Under the pieces are notes generated by a model, which saw nothing but the letters and a program-made list of their open reading frames with translations, did not search any database and was not told where the DNA came from. DNA of 64,000 bases. It comes from Cyclobacterium jeungdonense (lineage in GTDB: Bacteria; Bacteroidota; Bacteroidia; Cytophagales; Cyclobacteriaceae). Shown here piece after piece: positions 16,415 through 25,774 of this stretch; within the stretch, counting starts at the first letter, position 1, and each line of letters begins with the position of its first letter. The stretch spans positions 1 through 64,000 of the forward strand of contig NZ_WMCD01000012.1 of NCBI RefSeq assembly GCF_010994275.1. The letters run 5' to 3'. Made by a program: the position numbers and the translations under genes.

Positions 16415-18181
16415 ATGGGACTTGATTTGGATGAATGGATTTATGGTAAAGTAGTCAAATACTTTAGAAAAAGCCGTCAGTCGTCGGAGGAAAAAATGGA
16501 CCATAAAGTGGATTTAGAAAAAATCAAACCACGTCTGACCATTCTTTCCCGTGCCATCACCGGGAAAACCATTGAAATTTTCCCGGCCGAAAGAGAAGGG
16601 GGATATAAAAATAACAACTTCTTTTTACCGATTTCTTTTGCTGAATTTTCCACCTGGGAAGAAAATCTTTCGTTCTATTTTTTCCGGACACTTTATCTAA
16701 GTGTACAGCAGGATTTGGGGGCAAACTGGCAAAAAGAGACCGACGACCTGATTCTTTCCCGACAGATGGCCTATCAAAGTTCACAGGCGGTTTTGGACAA
16801 GCTTCAAGTGGAATATAGTATTGCAAATCAACTTCACAGGCGCTTCAAAAAGCATTATGAAGAAAAGAGTAAACCCAATAGTCCGGTAGATTACTCATGG
16901 CTTTATGGGAAGTGGATGTATGATAGTAGTGATTCGGATGGAGAGAACCTACTCATAAATTTTGACGATCAAACAAAAAAGAAAAATGATCCTTCACCGA
17001 CTACGACCCTTCAAGCAAAAGCAGTAGAGGAGGTAAAAAATCTGACGATTGACAAGAAACAACAGGAGGATTATGTCATGACCCACAATTTTGAAAAGGT
17101 GGAGACTGCCGAGGAGGCCAACGGGGTGTGGCGGGATTTTGATGGGAAAGATGATTTGGCGGATCATCAGGATGCTTTGGAAGAATTGAGTATGAAGTTT
17201 ACTGTCAGGGTGGATGATACGGCACATTCTGTCTATCAGGCAGAATTCGTGGAAAACACCACCGTTTCGGAAAGTTCGGAATCTGACGAAAAGGGATTTT
17301 TTCTACAATATGATGAATGGGATTTTAAGAAAAGATGCTACAAACCCAATTTTTGTAAGGTATATCCCAGGTTGCAGGCGAAAACAGATATCCCCTATTA
17401 TCAGAAAACAATAGCTAAAAATGCATCAACGCTGATGGGACTCCGGAAGATGCTCACTTCTGTCAATAACAAAATGATGCAGCAGAAAAGGCAAAGTCAG
17501 GGCGATGAATTTGATATTGATTCGCTGACAGACTTATTCACTGATGTGCATGCCCGGAAGACTCCCTCTGAAAACATCTATATTTCAAACAGGAAAAAGG
17601 AAAAAGACCTTTCCATATTACTCTTGTTGGATATCAGTTTGTCTAGTGACGGCTATGCTGCCAATAACAGAGTCATTGATGTAGAAAAGGAAGTTTCCAT
17701 CCTATTTGGAGAAATACTGGATGAGTTCAATATTGATTTCTCCATAGACAGCTTTTATTCCAAAACCAGAAATTATTCCACCTTCTTAACCCTCAAAGAT
17801 TTTGATGAATCCTGGCAAAAAGGAAAGCAAAAAATCGGTGCAGTAGATCCTCAGGGTTATACCAGAATCGGTGCAGCATTGCGGCATGCCGGTGGCAGAT
17901 TGGAGAAAAGAAATACGAAAAATAAATGGCTGATTCTGATCTCTGACGGAAAGCCAAATGACTATGATAAATATGAAGGAAAATATGGGGTTCAGGATGT
18001 AAAGCAAGCATTGAGAGAACTGAATGAGAAACAGATCAATTCCTATGCCCTGGCAATTGAGGCCCAAGCAAAATATTACCTGCCCCAGATGTTCGGTCAA
18101 AATCACTATCAAATTCTGACTACACCAGTGGAGTTATTGCCATCCTTAGTCAAATTATATGAAAAGATTAAACAACAATAG
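16415..18181 (+). CDS. norD: NorD, VWA-domain activator of NO reductase
   Basis: A 588-aa cytoplasmic protein. A long helical N-terminal region and an acidic, low-complexity middle (about residues 165-290) lead into a C-terminal von Willebrand A domain. Its MIDAS loop is DISLS near residue 405, with a second metal-site element at DPQGYTRIG and the strand LILISDGKPND. It partners with the NorQ ATPase to mature NorB. Family members run 550-640 aa, so this is full length. A decayed DUF438 gene begins 1 bp after its stop. Confidence 0.92.
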   Translation: MGLDLDEWIYGKVVKYFRKSRQSSEEKMDHKVDLEKIKPRLTILSRAITGKTIEIFPAEREGGYKNNNFFLPISFAEFSTWEENLSFYFFRTLYLSVQQDLGANWQKETDDLILSRQMAYQSSQAVLDKLQVEYSIANQLHRRFKKHYEEKSKPNSPVDYSWLYGKWMYDSSDSDGENLLINFDDQTKKKNDPSPTTTLQAKAVEEVKNLTIDKKQQEDYVMTHNFEKVETAEEANGVWRDFDGKDDLADHQDALEELSMKFTVRVDDTAHSVYQAEFVENTTVSESSESDEKGFFLQYDEWDFKKRCYKPNFCKVYPRLQAKTDIPYYQKTIAKNASTLMGLRKMLTSVNNKMMQQKRQSQGDEFDIDSLTDLFTDVHARKTPSENIYISNRKKEKDLSILLLLDISLSSDGYAANNRVIDVEKEVSILFGEILDEFNIDFSIDSFYSKTRNYSTFLTLKDFDESWQKGKQKIGAVDPQGYTRIGAALRHAGGRLEKRNTKNKWLILISDGKPNDYDKYEGKYGVQDVKQALRELNEKQINSYALAIEAQAKYYLPQMFGQNHYQILTTPVELLPSLVKLYEKIKQQ

Positions 18182-18182
18182 T

Positions 18183-18532
18183 ATGAATGCCTACAAACAG
18201 GAAATAGACCTTCCCAAAGTTCATCCTATACATACCTATTTGCAGGAAACAGCCTTGATCCATCAATTGATTGATGAACTGAACCAAACCGATATTGAAA
18301 ATGAATACCAGCTATTCTACAATTTATTCAACAAACTAAACAGCATTGAGCGCCGCTATGAAAGAAAGGAAAATCAGCTTTTCTCGTTCCTGGAGAAGGC
18401 TGGTTGATTTATATCCGCTATTTCGCTGTAAGAGATTCCGGAAAAAATTACCCCGGAGTCATAGAGGTGGCGCAGGATATTACTGGTATTAAGGATATTG
18501 AAGGAGAAAAAAGACTGTTAGGATGGAAGTAA
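18183..18532 (+). pseudogene. DUF438-PAS protein with its middle deleted
   Basis: ATG 18183 to TGA 18407 encodes a clean DUF438 N-terminal domain (HPIHTYLQE early, ERRYERKENQLFSFLEK at the end). From 18410 to 18532 a second frame reads YIRYFAVRDSGK, then VAQDITGIKDIEGEKRLL and stop, which is the C-terminal end of the PAS domain found in the same proteins. The hemerythrin-like domain and most of the PAS domain are missing. A frame shift separates the two parts, and the relic ends inside the start of norE. The intact form would be an NO/O2-linked sensor (inference); the first 74 residues may still be translated. Confidence 0.75.
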
Positions 18533-19110
18533 AAATTGAAAAAATCGACCATAGAGATATATTCTATCCACCGGGAGGTCTGCTACTTTGGATCATCATC
18601 TTGCTTGAATTATTTACATTCGGCCTGGGGTTGATCGGTTTTGTCTATTATGGAAGTTTGGAACCCGTTCTTTTCCATGATTCCCGCATACAACTCAATA
18701 TTGGACTGGGCACTGCCAACACCATGGTACTGCTGCTCAGTGGATATATGATGGCAAGTGCGGTTGATTTCTATAGGAAAGGATACAAAGCAAAAACAAA
18801 TCAATATTTGAAATGGACATTGATCGGTGGGGGAATATTTATGGGGATCAAAACCTTTGAATACTATGAAAAGCTGAGCTCGGGCATCGATATGGACGAC
18901 AATATGTTCTTCACTTTCTATTGGTTGCTCACAGGATTCCATTTGGTACATGTCCTGGTTGGGATGGTTATTTTGGGATGGATGCTGTACAAAATGAGAG
19001 CCGTTAACTCAGCTATTTCAGTAGGCGATCTAGAGGCAGGAGCCGCATTCTGGCACATGTGTGATTTGGTTTGGCTGCTATTGTTTCCATCACTTTATCT
19101 GATATTCTGA
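18523..19110 (+). CDS. norE: NorE-like haem-copper oxidase subunit III family protein
   Basis: A 195-aa protein with five membrane helices, of the short cytochrome c oxidase subunit III type. Motifs include FYPPGG near the N-terminus, the HDSR loop, the TNQYLKWT loop, FHLVHVLVG around residues 146-154, and a final AAFWHMCDLVWLLLFP typical of NorE. NorE supports full NO reductase activity, though its mechanism is not settled. It overlaps the tail of the DUF438 relic by 10 bp and is followed 2 bp later by a NorF-like gene. Confidence 0.88.
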   Translation: MEVKIEKIDHRDIFYPPGGLLLWIIILLELFTFGLGLIGFVYYGSLEPVLFHDSRIQLNIGLGTANTMVLLLSGYMMASAVDFYRKGYKAKTNQYLKWTLIGGGIFMGIKTFEYYEKLSSGIDMDDNMFFTFYWLLTGFHLVHVLVGMVILGWMLYKMRAVNSAISVGDLEAGAAFWHMCDLVWLLLFPSLYLIF

Positions 19111-19112
19111 AA

Positions 19113-19361
19113 ATGAAAAATAAAACGCTATTTACATTGGTCATTTTGATCGCATTGACATTATTGACCGGATTGGCTACAATTTTTGACTGGAACATGT
19201 TTGGATTCTTGGCGGTGTTTTTTATGGGAATAGCAGGTGTGAAGTTTTATTTGGTAGCTTTTGAGTTTATGGAATTGAGAAAAGCTAATCGGTTTTGGCA
19301 GATCACAGTGATAGGAATCTGTTTCCTTATCATTACAATAGTAAGCTCAATGGCCGCATGA
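19113..19361 (+). CDS. norF: NorF/subunit IV-like small membrane protein, 82 aa
   Basis: Three hydrophobic segments (about residues 5-22, 28-50 and 58-78) in the pattern of the prokaryotic cytochrome c oxidase subunit IV family, which includes NorF. FYLVAFEFMELRKA in the middle is typical of that family. I use ATG 19113 rather than the earlier start inside norE. It closes the plus-strand nor cluster, which then meets nrdG tail to tail. Confidence in membership is good; a separate function is not known. Confidence 0.75.
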   Translation: MKNKTLFTLVILIALTLLTGLATIFDWNMFGFLAVFFMGIAGVKFYLVAFEFMELRKANRFWQITVIGICFLIITIVSSMAA

Positions 19362-19579
19362 TTTTGAAGATTCCCCATAATATTCCATTTTATTTACAAG
19401 TCAGACCTGTCGAGACTTTTGTCCTGGACAGTACCTTCTCCACCTTACAGGTGGTAATGCTGACTCCTGGGGCCCGGGAATGCAAAAGACAATAAATCTG
19501 CTTGGTTAGAAGGAAAAATCAAGGAGATGACACCTCTGGTCTTAAATTCTTGTGGGTTTCTGTTTATTAATTCTTAAGG

Positions 19580-20299
19580 TCATTTTCTCCAGATTACCTT
19601 GATCCCTGGCACAGAATAATCTCTTTCAATTTTTCTTAGTTCGCTTGGAGGAAGCTCTTCCAAGGTTCTTGTATTACCTACGAAATGCTGTAAATAATAA
19701 TTGCCCTGGTAGCCAGAGGCCTCAAGGAACTTGACCATTTCGGTAATATCCTTTGGGGTAAATAAATGTGAATGTATCGTGGTTCTGACTTCAAAAGGGA
19801 CTTTGCTGTACACCAATAATTCCAGACTTTCCTCAAAAGCAGCAAAAAATTTTGATTTGGTAACGGACTGGAAATTTTCCGGCAATGACTTGAAATCCAA
19901 CGCCAGGTAGTCCACCAATCTTTCTGCAATCAGGTTTTCGAGCACAGAAGGCCTGCTGCCATTGGTATCGATTTTGACTTTCATGCCTTTCCTTTTGATT
20001 TGACTGGCCAACCAAGGCAGGCCTTGATGCAGGGTGCATTCTCCTCCGCTAAGCACCACTCCATCTAGGAGGTTTTTCCTTTTATCCAAAAAGGAAAGGG
20101 CTTCCTCATAGGAAACCCTTCCTTTTCCCTCCACAATCTCAGGATTGTAGCAATAGCCACAACGCATATTGCAACCTGCAAACCATAGAATGCAGGCTGC
20201 AAAATCCGGAAAATCCAGTAATGTAAAGGGACTGATGTTATAAATCGGTCTTATCGTATTACGGCTTTTCGTTAAAATGCTGTCTTTGTTTGTGTTCAC
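19580..20299 (-). CDS. nrdG: anaerobic ribonucleotide reductase activating radical SAM enzyme
   Basis: A 239-aa radical SAM protein with CNMRCGYC at about residues 43-50 (the CxxxCxxC cluster loop), then LSGGECTLH near 84-92 for SAM binding and a TNGS strand further on. It makes the glycyl radical on NrdD using SAM and an electron. It lies directly after the nrdD genes on the same strand, with its start inside the small glycyl-radical ORF (41-bp overlap), so translation is probably coupled. It supports DNA synthesis without oxygen. Confidence 0.92.
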   Translation of the reverse strand: MNTNKDSILTKSRNTIRPIYNISPFTLLDFPDFAACILWFAGCNMRCGYCYNPEIVEGKGRVSYEEALSFLDKRKNLLDGVVLSGGECTLHQGLPWLASQIKRKGMKVKIDTNGSRPSVLENLIAERLVDYLALDFKSLPENFQSVTKSKFFAAFEESLELLVYSKVPFEVRTTIHSHLFTPKDITEMVKFLEASGYQGNYYLQHFVGNTRTLEELPPSELRKIERDYSVPGIKVIWRK

Positions 20300-20450
20300 C
20301 TTTCTTTCCGATATTAAAACTTTCTACAGGTCTATGATAGCCCATGACCCGGGTATACACGAGGCATTTTGTTCTTGCTTCCTGATGCTTCTCCAGCAGA
20401 TTTTGGGTTTCAGGCAGGCTTTGAGTTTCAAGGGTGTTTTGCATAATCAT
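20259..20450 (-). CDS. glycyl-radical tail peptide of NrdD on its own ORF, 63 aa
   Basis: The peptide holds the class III reductase radical loop: KCLVYTRVMGYHRPV, where the Gly of RVMGY is the radical residue, followed by FNIGKKGEHK. In a single-chain NrdD this comes straight after the zinc-binding Cys pairs. Here the large NrdD ends before it, and this ORF starts in the +1 phase inside the last 23 nt of nrdD. Two readings are possible: a separate subunit docking into NrdD, or a tail joined by frameshifting (the overlap contains CCT TGA A). I recall similar short ORFs annotated beside nrdD in other denitrifiers, unverified. A sequencing indel is the third option. Confidence 0.78.
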   Translation of the reverse strand: MIMQNTLETQSLPETQNLLEKHQEARTKCLVYTRVMGYHRPVESFNIGKKGEHKQRQHFNEKP

Positions 20451-22548
20451 TGAGGTTTTGGTTTAAACTATCGATCAATATTTCATCACATTTAGGACAA
20501 AATTCATGTTCTCCGTTGAGGTAGCCATGAATTGGACAAATACTGAATACAGGAGTTACCGTGATATAGGGGAGTTTGAAGTTAGACAAGACCTTTTTTA
20601 CCAGGTTTCTACAAGCTTCGGGTGAAGAAATTTTTTCCCGCATATATAGGTGTAGGACTGTGCCTCCGGTATATTTGCACTGTAAATCATCCTGAAGCAT
20701 CAATGCTTCAAAAGGATCATCTGTAAAATCTACCGGTATTTGGGAACTGTTGGTATAATAGATGTTCTCCTCCATTCCTGCCTGAACGATGTTGGGAAAT
20801 CTTTTCGCATCCTCCTTTGCGAATCTGTAAGTGGTACCTTCGGCAGGAGTCGCTTCGAGATTGTAAAGATTACCTGTTTCTTCCTGAAATTCCTTCATCC
20901 GGTTTCTGATATGTTCCAGGATTTCAGCCGCAAAGGTTTGACCTGAATGGCCTGTAAGGTCCTCCTTGCTGTCAGTGAAATTGAGGATCATTTCGTTCAT
21001 CCCGTTGACACCGATAGTTGAAAAATGATTACGGAAATGCTTCAAGTAGCGCTTGGTATACGGATAAAGACCCCTATCGTACATCTCCTGTATAAAAACT
21101 CTTTTTTTCTCCAGGGTAGATTTGGCAATTTCCATCAACTGGTCCAACCTTTGGTATAATCCCGCTTTGTTTCCTCTAAAGATGTATCCAAGTCTTGCCA
21201 TGTTGATGGTGACTACTCCGATGCTTCCTGTCATCTCAGCAGAACCGAAGAGACCATTTCCTCTTTTAAGAAGTTCACGTAGATCCAATTGCAGGCGACA
21301 GCACATACTCCGGACCGCATTGGGTTTGTAAGCCAATGGGTTTTCTACCCTATTCCCATTTTCATCGTAGGTGTATTGACTTCCTATAAAATTCTGGAAA
21401 TAAGAAGAACCGATTTTGGCGGTATTTTCAAACAGCAGGTCTGTATTTTCTCCATACCAATCAAAATCCTCGGTAATATTCACTGTAGGAATGGGAAATG
21501 TAAATGGTTGTGCATTGGCATCTCCCTCGGTCATGACCGTATAGTAGGCCTTGTTAATCATGCTCATTTCCTTTTGGAAATGTTTATAGCTGAGTCCATC
21601 AAGGGACTGCACACCTCTTTCTTTCGCTTTTTGCAATAGTTCTGGCTCGTTGATTCCCGTGAAAAAGTGAAGGTCATTTTTGGTGGGGATTTGCTCTTTT
21701 AAGTCTTCAGGTACCACCCAATCCAATGTGATATTGGTAAATGGGGACTGTCCCCACCTGGCTGGTACATTGAGGTTATACACAAAAGACCTAATGGCTT
21801 TTTCTACATCTTTGAAAGAAAGACCATCCTTAAACACATAGGGAGCGAGATAGGTGTCAAAAGAGGAAAATGCCTGGGCACCAGCCCATTCACTTTGTAA
21901 GATGCCAAGAAAGTTGGCCATCTGTCCCAAAGCCTCACGGAAATGGGAAGGAGGCTTGCTTTCTACCCGGCCACGAACTCCATTAAAACCTTCATTGAGC
22001 AATACCCGGAGGCTCCACCCGGCACAGTATCCGGTAAGGCAATCCAGATCATGGATGTGGAGATCACCGTTCCTATGGGCATATCCTTCTTCTTTACTGT
22101 ACACCTTATCAAGCCAATAATTTGCAATAATTTTTCCCGCTACGTTGTTGACCAAACCGGCACTGGAGTAGGAAGTATTGGCATTGGCATTGATACGCCA
22201 ATCTGTCTGCATTACATATTCCTCGATTGTCTGTGTACTGTCCACATAGGTAGTATCTTCATTGAGCCCTGCTACATGTTCCCGCTGCATTTTTCGGGTA
22301 TGGCGGTATAGCATAAAAGACCGCATTACTTCAAATAGCCCGGCTTCAAAAAGCTCCTGTTCGATGATGTCCTGGATGTCTTCTACTGCCCAGGTAGTTT
22401 TGGGAACCAATCGAAATAAAATCTTTTCAAATAAAGAAGTGGTATAAGGTACAGCAACACTTTGGAAACCTTTCTTTAATGCATCTTCAATTTTATAGGG
22501 TTTGAAAGTTTCATATTCACCGTTTCTTTTGATTACATATTGTTCCAT
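20428..22548 (-). CDS. nrdD: class III anaerobic ribonucleoside-triphosphate reductase, large part
   Basis: A 706-aa protein. An ATP-cone (residues 1-90, starting YVIKRNGEYETF) gives allosteric control, and the glycyl-radical barrel follows. Near the C-terminus CPIHGYL and EFCPKC form the zinc site (three Cys plus a His). The chain stops about 20 residues later without the radical loop, which lies in the overlapping ORF 20259-20450. The promoter, 53 bp upstream, carries the GATAAATTTGTC motif shared with ric, ccoN and the Rrf2 gene, which suggests induction under nitrosative or anaerobic conditions (inference). Confidence 0.93.
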   Translation of the reverse strand: MEQYVIKRNGEYETFKPYKIEDALKKGFQSVAVPYTTSLFEKILFRLVPKTTWAVEDIQDIIEQELFEAGLFEVMRSFMLYRHTRKMQREHVAGLNEDTTYVDSTQTIEEYVMQTDWRINANANTSYSSAGLVNNVAGKIIANYWLDKVYSKEEGYAHRNGDLHIHDLDCLTGYCAGWSLRVLLNEGFNGVRGRVESKPPSHFREALGQMANFLGILQSEWAGAQAFSSFDTYLAPYVFKDGLSFKDVEKAIRSFVYNLNVPARWGQSPFTNITLDWVVPEDLKEQIPTKNDLHFFTGINEPELLQKAKERGVQSLDGLSYKHFQKEMSMINKAYYTVMTEGDANAQPFTFPIPTVNITEDFDWYGENTDLLFENTAKIGSSYFQNFIGSQYTYDENGNRVENPLAYKPNAVRSMCCRLQLDLRELLKRGNGLFGSAEMTGSIGVVTINMARLGYIFRGNKAGLYQRLDQLMEIAKSTLEKKRVFIQEMYDRGLYPYTKRYLKHFRNHFSTIGVNGMNEMILNFTDSKEDLTGHSGQTFAAEILEHIRNRMKEFQEETGNLYNLEATPAEGTTYRFAKEDAKRFPNIVQAGMEENIYYTNSSQIPVDFTDDPFEALMLQDDLQCKYTGGTVLHLYMREKISSPEACRNLVKKVLSNFKLPYITVTPVFSICPIHGYLNGEHEFCPKCDEILIDSLNQNLNDYAKHP

Positions 22549-22600
22549 AAGTTGTGAGATCGGGATTTTTAAGATTTAACCAGGGGCAAACTACGGACAG

Positions 22601-22635
22601 AAATAATAAGCGACAAATTTATCCTTTATATTATT
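22601..22635 (-). promoter_or_regulatory. nrdD promoter: -7 box inside dyad symmetry
   Basis: On the minus strand GATAAATTTGTC contains TAAATTTG, a match to the Bacteroidetes -7 element TAnnTTTG. The flanks (plus strand AATAATAAGCGA left, TCCTTTATATTATT right) form an imperfect inverted repeat close to the perfect one at ric. It is a candidate repressor site overlapping the promoter. It could also affect the divergent nadA. Confidence 0.6.
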
Positions 22636-22772
22636 AAATGATTTAAATCATACCTTTTTATCCTAAATTAAAGCGCTTAATATTAATGGCTTATTTATTG
22701 AATTGGTATTTTTACAGGTGCATAAACGGAGAATGTAGAATTTTAAAAAATGCAATTAAGCAGCCAATAAAC

Positions 22773-23747
22773 ATGCCCCAAATTCCGGAAAATAGTAAGA
22801 CAGCATTGAAACACCACCGTTCTGAATTCCTCAAAAAGGAAATCAAACGATTAAAAAAAGAAAAAAACGCTATTATTTTAGCGCATTATTATCAGGAGGC
22901 AGCTATACAGGATTTGGCAGATTTTGTGGGAGACAGCCTTGAACTCTCCCGAAAAGCGGTAGAAACCCAGGCCGATTTAATTGTATTTGCAGGGGTACAC
23001 TTCATGGCAGAAACCGCAAAGATTCTCAATCCAACAAAAAAGGTAGTATTGCCGGATTTGGCTGCGGGATGTTCACTGTCTGATAATTGTACGGCGGCGG
23101 CTTTTCAGGATTTTAGAAATAGATATCCTGACCATATTGCAATAACTTATATCAATTGTTCTGCCGAGGTTAAGGCTTTGAGTGATATCGTTTGTACTTC
23201 TGCCAATGCAAAAAAGATCATCGAATCCTTTCCAAGGAGTCAACCCATAATTTTCGCTCCTGACAAAAACCTTGGAAAATACCTGATAAATGTAACCGGA
23301 AGGAAATTAGTGCTATGGGACGGTTCATGTGTGGTTCATGAAGCCTTCTCCATGGCAAAGCTGCTTGATGTTTGGAAATTATATCCCCATGCAAAGCTTA
23401 TCGCTCATCCGGAATCCGAATCCCACATACTGAAAATAGCTCGTTTTGTGGGCTCTACCTCCGCTATGCTGAGATTTGTAAAAGAGGATACACACCAACT
23501 CTATATTGTAGCAACCGAAGCGTGCATCTTACACCAAATGCAGCAAGTTGTTCCAAATAAAATTCTGATACCAGCTCCGGCTAACGAAGACAATACCTGT
23601 GCATGTAGTGAATGTGCCTTTATGAAATTAAATACCTTAGAAAAACTATACCAGGCTATGGTGAAGGAAAAACCTGAGATTTTGATGGACCCATTAATCC
23701 TGAAAAATGCCCTGAAACCAATTCAAAAAATGCTGTCTTTATCTTGA
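22773..23747 (+). CDS. nadA: quinolinate synthase A
   Basis: A 4Fe-4S enzyme that condenses iminoaspartate with dihydroxyacetone phosphate to quinolinate, a precursor of NAD. Recognisable segments are AIILAHYYQ near the start, then AGCSLSDNC, SDIVCTSAN and the late EDNTCACSECAFMKLNT, which together supply the three cluster cysteines. The frame is open from 22686, but the first 29 residues do not fit the family and I place the start at ATG 22773 (324 aa). nadB follows 12 bp later in the same transcript. Confidence 0.93.
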   Translation: MPQIPENSKTALKHHRSEFLKKEIKRLKKEKNAIILAHYYQEAAIQDLADFVGDSLELSRKAVETQADLIVFAGVHFMAETAKILNPTKKVVLPDLAAGCSLSDNCTAAAFQDFRNRYPDHIAITYINCSAEVKALSDIVCTSANAKKIIESFPRSQPIIFAPDKNLGKYLINVTGRKLVLWDGSCVVHEAFSMAKLLDVWKLYPHAKLIAHPESESHILKIARFVGSTSAMLRFVKEDTHQLYIVATEACILHQMQQVVPNKILIPAPANEDNTCACSECAFMKLNTLEKLYQAMVKEKPEILMDPLILKNALKPIQKMLSLS

Positions 23748-23759
23748 TAATCCAAAAAA

Positions 23760-25307
23760 ATGAAAACCGATGTGCTTATCGTGGGATCTGGTATTGCGGG
23801 ATTGTCCAGCGCTCTTCATTTGGCTGAAAGTAATCCGGATATTCAGGTCACTGTTTTAGACAAAAGTTTTGACCAGGAGTCCAATACCCGATATGCGCAG
23901 GGAGGAATGGCCGCTGTGTTAACGGAAAATCCAGATTCTTTAGGAGATCATATCCGGGATACCTTGGCCTCGGGCAGGGGCTTTTGCATACCGGAGGTTG
24001 TGGTCAAGGTCGTTAATCTGGCTTCTTTCCGTGTAATGGATCTGCTGAGATGGGGAGTGGAATTGGATAAAGACCAGAAGGGAAGTTTGCTTCTAGGACT
24101 TGAAGGAGGACATTCCAGGCCAAGAATTGTTCATTATAAAGACAGAACCGGCTTGGAAATTCAACAAAAGCTTTTGACAAAAATCAAACAACATCACAAT
24201 ATAAAGTTAATGAGGGGGATTTTCGCATTAGATCTGATTACTTCAAGGAGGGATGAGGGAAATCAGAATTATTGTCAAGGTGTAAGCGCCTGCAACCTTG
24301 GATACCGAAAAGTATTTTTTATTGGAGCAAAAGTCACCATTCTTGCGACCGGAGGCTGTGGGCAATTGTTCGACAGGACCACCAACTCTACTGTAGCAAC
24401 GGGTGACGGATTAGCAATGGCAATTAGGGGAGGTGTTAAAACCAGGGATCTTCATTTTTACCAGATTCATCCCACCGCCTTCTTCAATGGGCGAAATGGA
24501 AAGGCCTTCTTGATCACGGAAGCATTGCGGGGAGCCGGAGCCCATATTTTAAACCATAATAAAGAAAGATTTTTATTTCGGGGGGATGCCAGAGGTGAAC
24601 TGGCCACCAGGGACATCGTTACTTCTTTGATTCACAAGGAAATGAAACACTCCAATATGCCTTGTGTTTATCTGGATGCAAAGCATTTAGGGCGTGAGAA
24701 ACTGTTGGCTGAATTTCCCGGAGTAGTACGGTATTGTGCCGATCAGGGATATGATATCACAGATGAACTGATTCCTGTTGCCCCGGCTGCCCACTATCAA
24801 TGTGGTGGTCTTGAAACAGATAGTAAAGGACAATCCAGCATGGATCGGTTGTTTGCTTTGGGAGAATGTGCTTCCACAGGACTTCATGGCGCCAATAGAT
24901 TAGCCTCCAATTCCCTCCTGGAAGCTTTGGTTTTTTCAAAAAACGTGGTAGAAACGATCACGAAAAACTACAATGGAATTGAAATCGAGCAGCAGCAGTT
25001 TCAATCCCAATCTTATCTTCAAGAAAATAATCAAAGAGACAACGCCCAAAAAATCCAAAGTATTCGTTTTGACTTAAAATCCATGATGACACTGTGGTTG
25101 CTTTCGGAATCCGTAACACCTGAAAAGTTGGAAACCTTCAGGCTGAAAATTTGCCGATGGAAAGAAATCATTCGTCTTTGTTATCAACGAACCATATTTG
25201 ACCCGGAATTGCTGGAATTAAGAAATCTTATTGAAGTTTCTGAAGCTATGTTGATACAAAAAAATCAAAAAAAGAATGTTGAGCATCACCCAAATATTCA
25301 CCTTTGA
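23760..25307 (+). CDS. nadB: L-aspartate oxidase
   Basis: A 515-aa FAD enzyme that oxidises aspartate to iminoaspartate for NadA and can use fumarate in place of oxygen, which suits the anaerobic setting. The N-terminal Rossmann motif is VLIVGSGIAGLSSALHLAE. Family signatures follow: ARYAQGGMAAV-like text near residue 42, the TGGCGQL turn, HPTAF, and the C-terminal ANRLASNSLLEALVF. It forms an operon with nadA, and its end overlaps the start of a broken queD gene. Confidence 0.95.
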   Translation: MKTDVLIVGSGIAGLSSALHLAESNPDIQVTVLDKSFDQESNTRYAQGGMAAVLTENPDSLGDHIRDTLASGRGFCIPEVVVKVVNLASFRVMDLLRWGVELDKDQKGSLLLGLEGGHSRPRIVHYKDRTGLEIQQKLLTKIKQHHNIKLMRGIFALDLITSRRDEGNQNYCQGVSACNLGYRKVFFIGAKVTILATGGCGQLFDRTTNSTVATGDGLAMAIRGGVKTRDLHFYQIHPTAFFNGRNGKAFLITEALRGAGAHILNHNKERFLFRGDARGELATRDIVTSLIHKEMKHSNMPCVYLDAKHLGREKLLAEFPGVVRYCADQGYDITDELIPVAPAAHYQCGGLETDSKGQSSMDRLFALGECASTGLHGANRLASNSLLEALVFSKNVVETITKNYNGIEIEQQQFQSQSYLQENNQRDNAQKIQSIRFDLKSMMTLWLLSESVTPEKLETFRLKICRWKEIIRLCYQRTIFDPELLELRNLIEVSEAMLIQKNQKKNVEHHPNIHL

Positions 25308-25653
25308 AGTCGCCCAAAGAATATCCAACTAAGTTGGACCATGTAATCAGCTTCATGGACATACCTATGAGTTGCATGTTACATTGTCAGCACATAAAAT
25401 AGGCTCGGATAACATGTTGTTAGATTTTAAAGCCTTTAAAACTCTGGTTCAGGAAAATATTGGGGTAGTCGTTGATCATGGTTTAATCCTGAAAAAAAAC
25501 AGAGATAATCAAGCTTTATTCAATCCATCTGACTTAAAAATATTTTGGATGGAATCCGAACCAACAGCCGAAAAATTGGTCGAATGGATAGCTGAAACCC
25601 TTACTCCACTATTACCCGAAAAAGTGGCTTTGCGAAAACTTAAACTTTATTAA
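25276..25653 (+). pseudogene. queD: broken 6-carboxytetrahydropterin synthase (QueD/PTPS family)
   Basis: From ATG 25276 the frame reads ITQIFTFEVAQRISN, then TAA at 25330-25332, then in the same phase VGPCNQLHGHTYELHVTL and on to 25653. The family pattern is AAHRL...Y.GPC..LHGHTY, so the stop replaces the usual Tyr position. The first zinc-binding His is also changed to Gln. Two independent hits argue for true decay rather than a read error. The 3' part keeps the DH motif and an ESEPTAEKL-type end. A restart at an internal codon would lack part of the zinc site. Confidence 0.85.
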
Positions 25654-25774
25654 AAAAACCCGACGGTTGGAGGAAATAAATAACGGTGTTACCAATTCCC
25701 AGTTACCGACGGGACCTAACCAACACAACCTTCTACCCTTTCAAACTTAGTAAGTAGGTGTCAATTCACTTAAT

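Noticed and set aside
18159..18182. Start of the DUF438 piece inside norD
   Set aside because: ATG 18183, just after the norD stop, fits the DUF438 family; the upstream residues are only norD in another phase.
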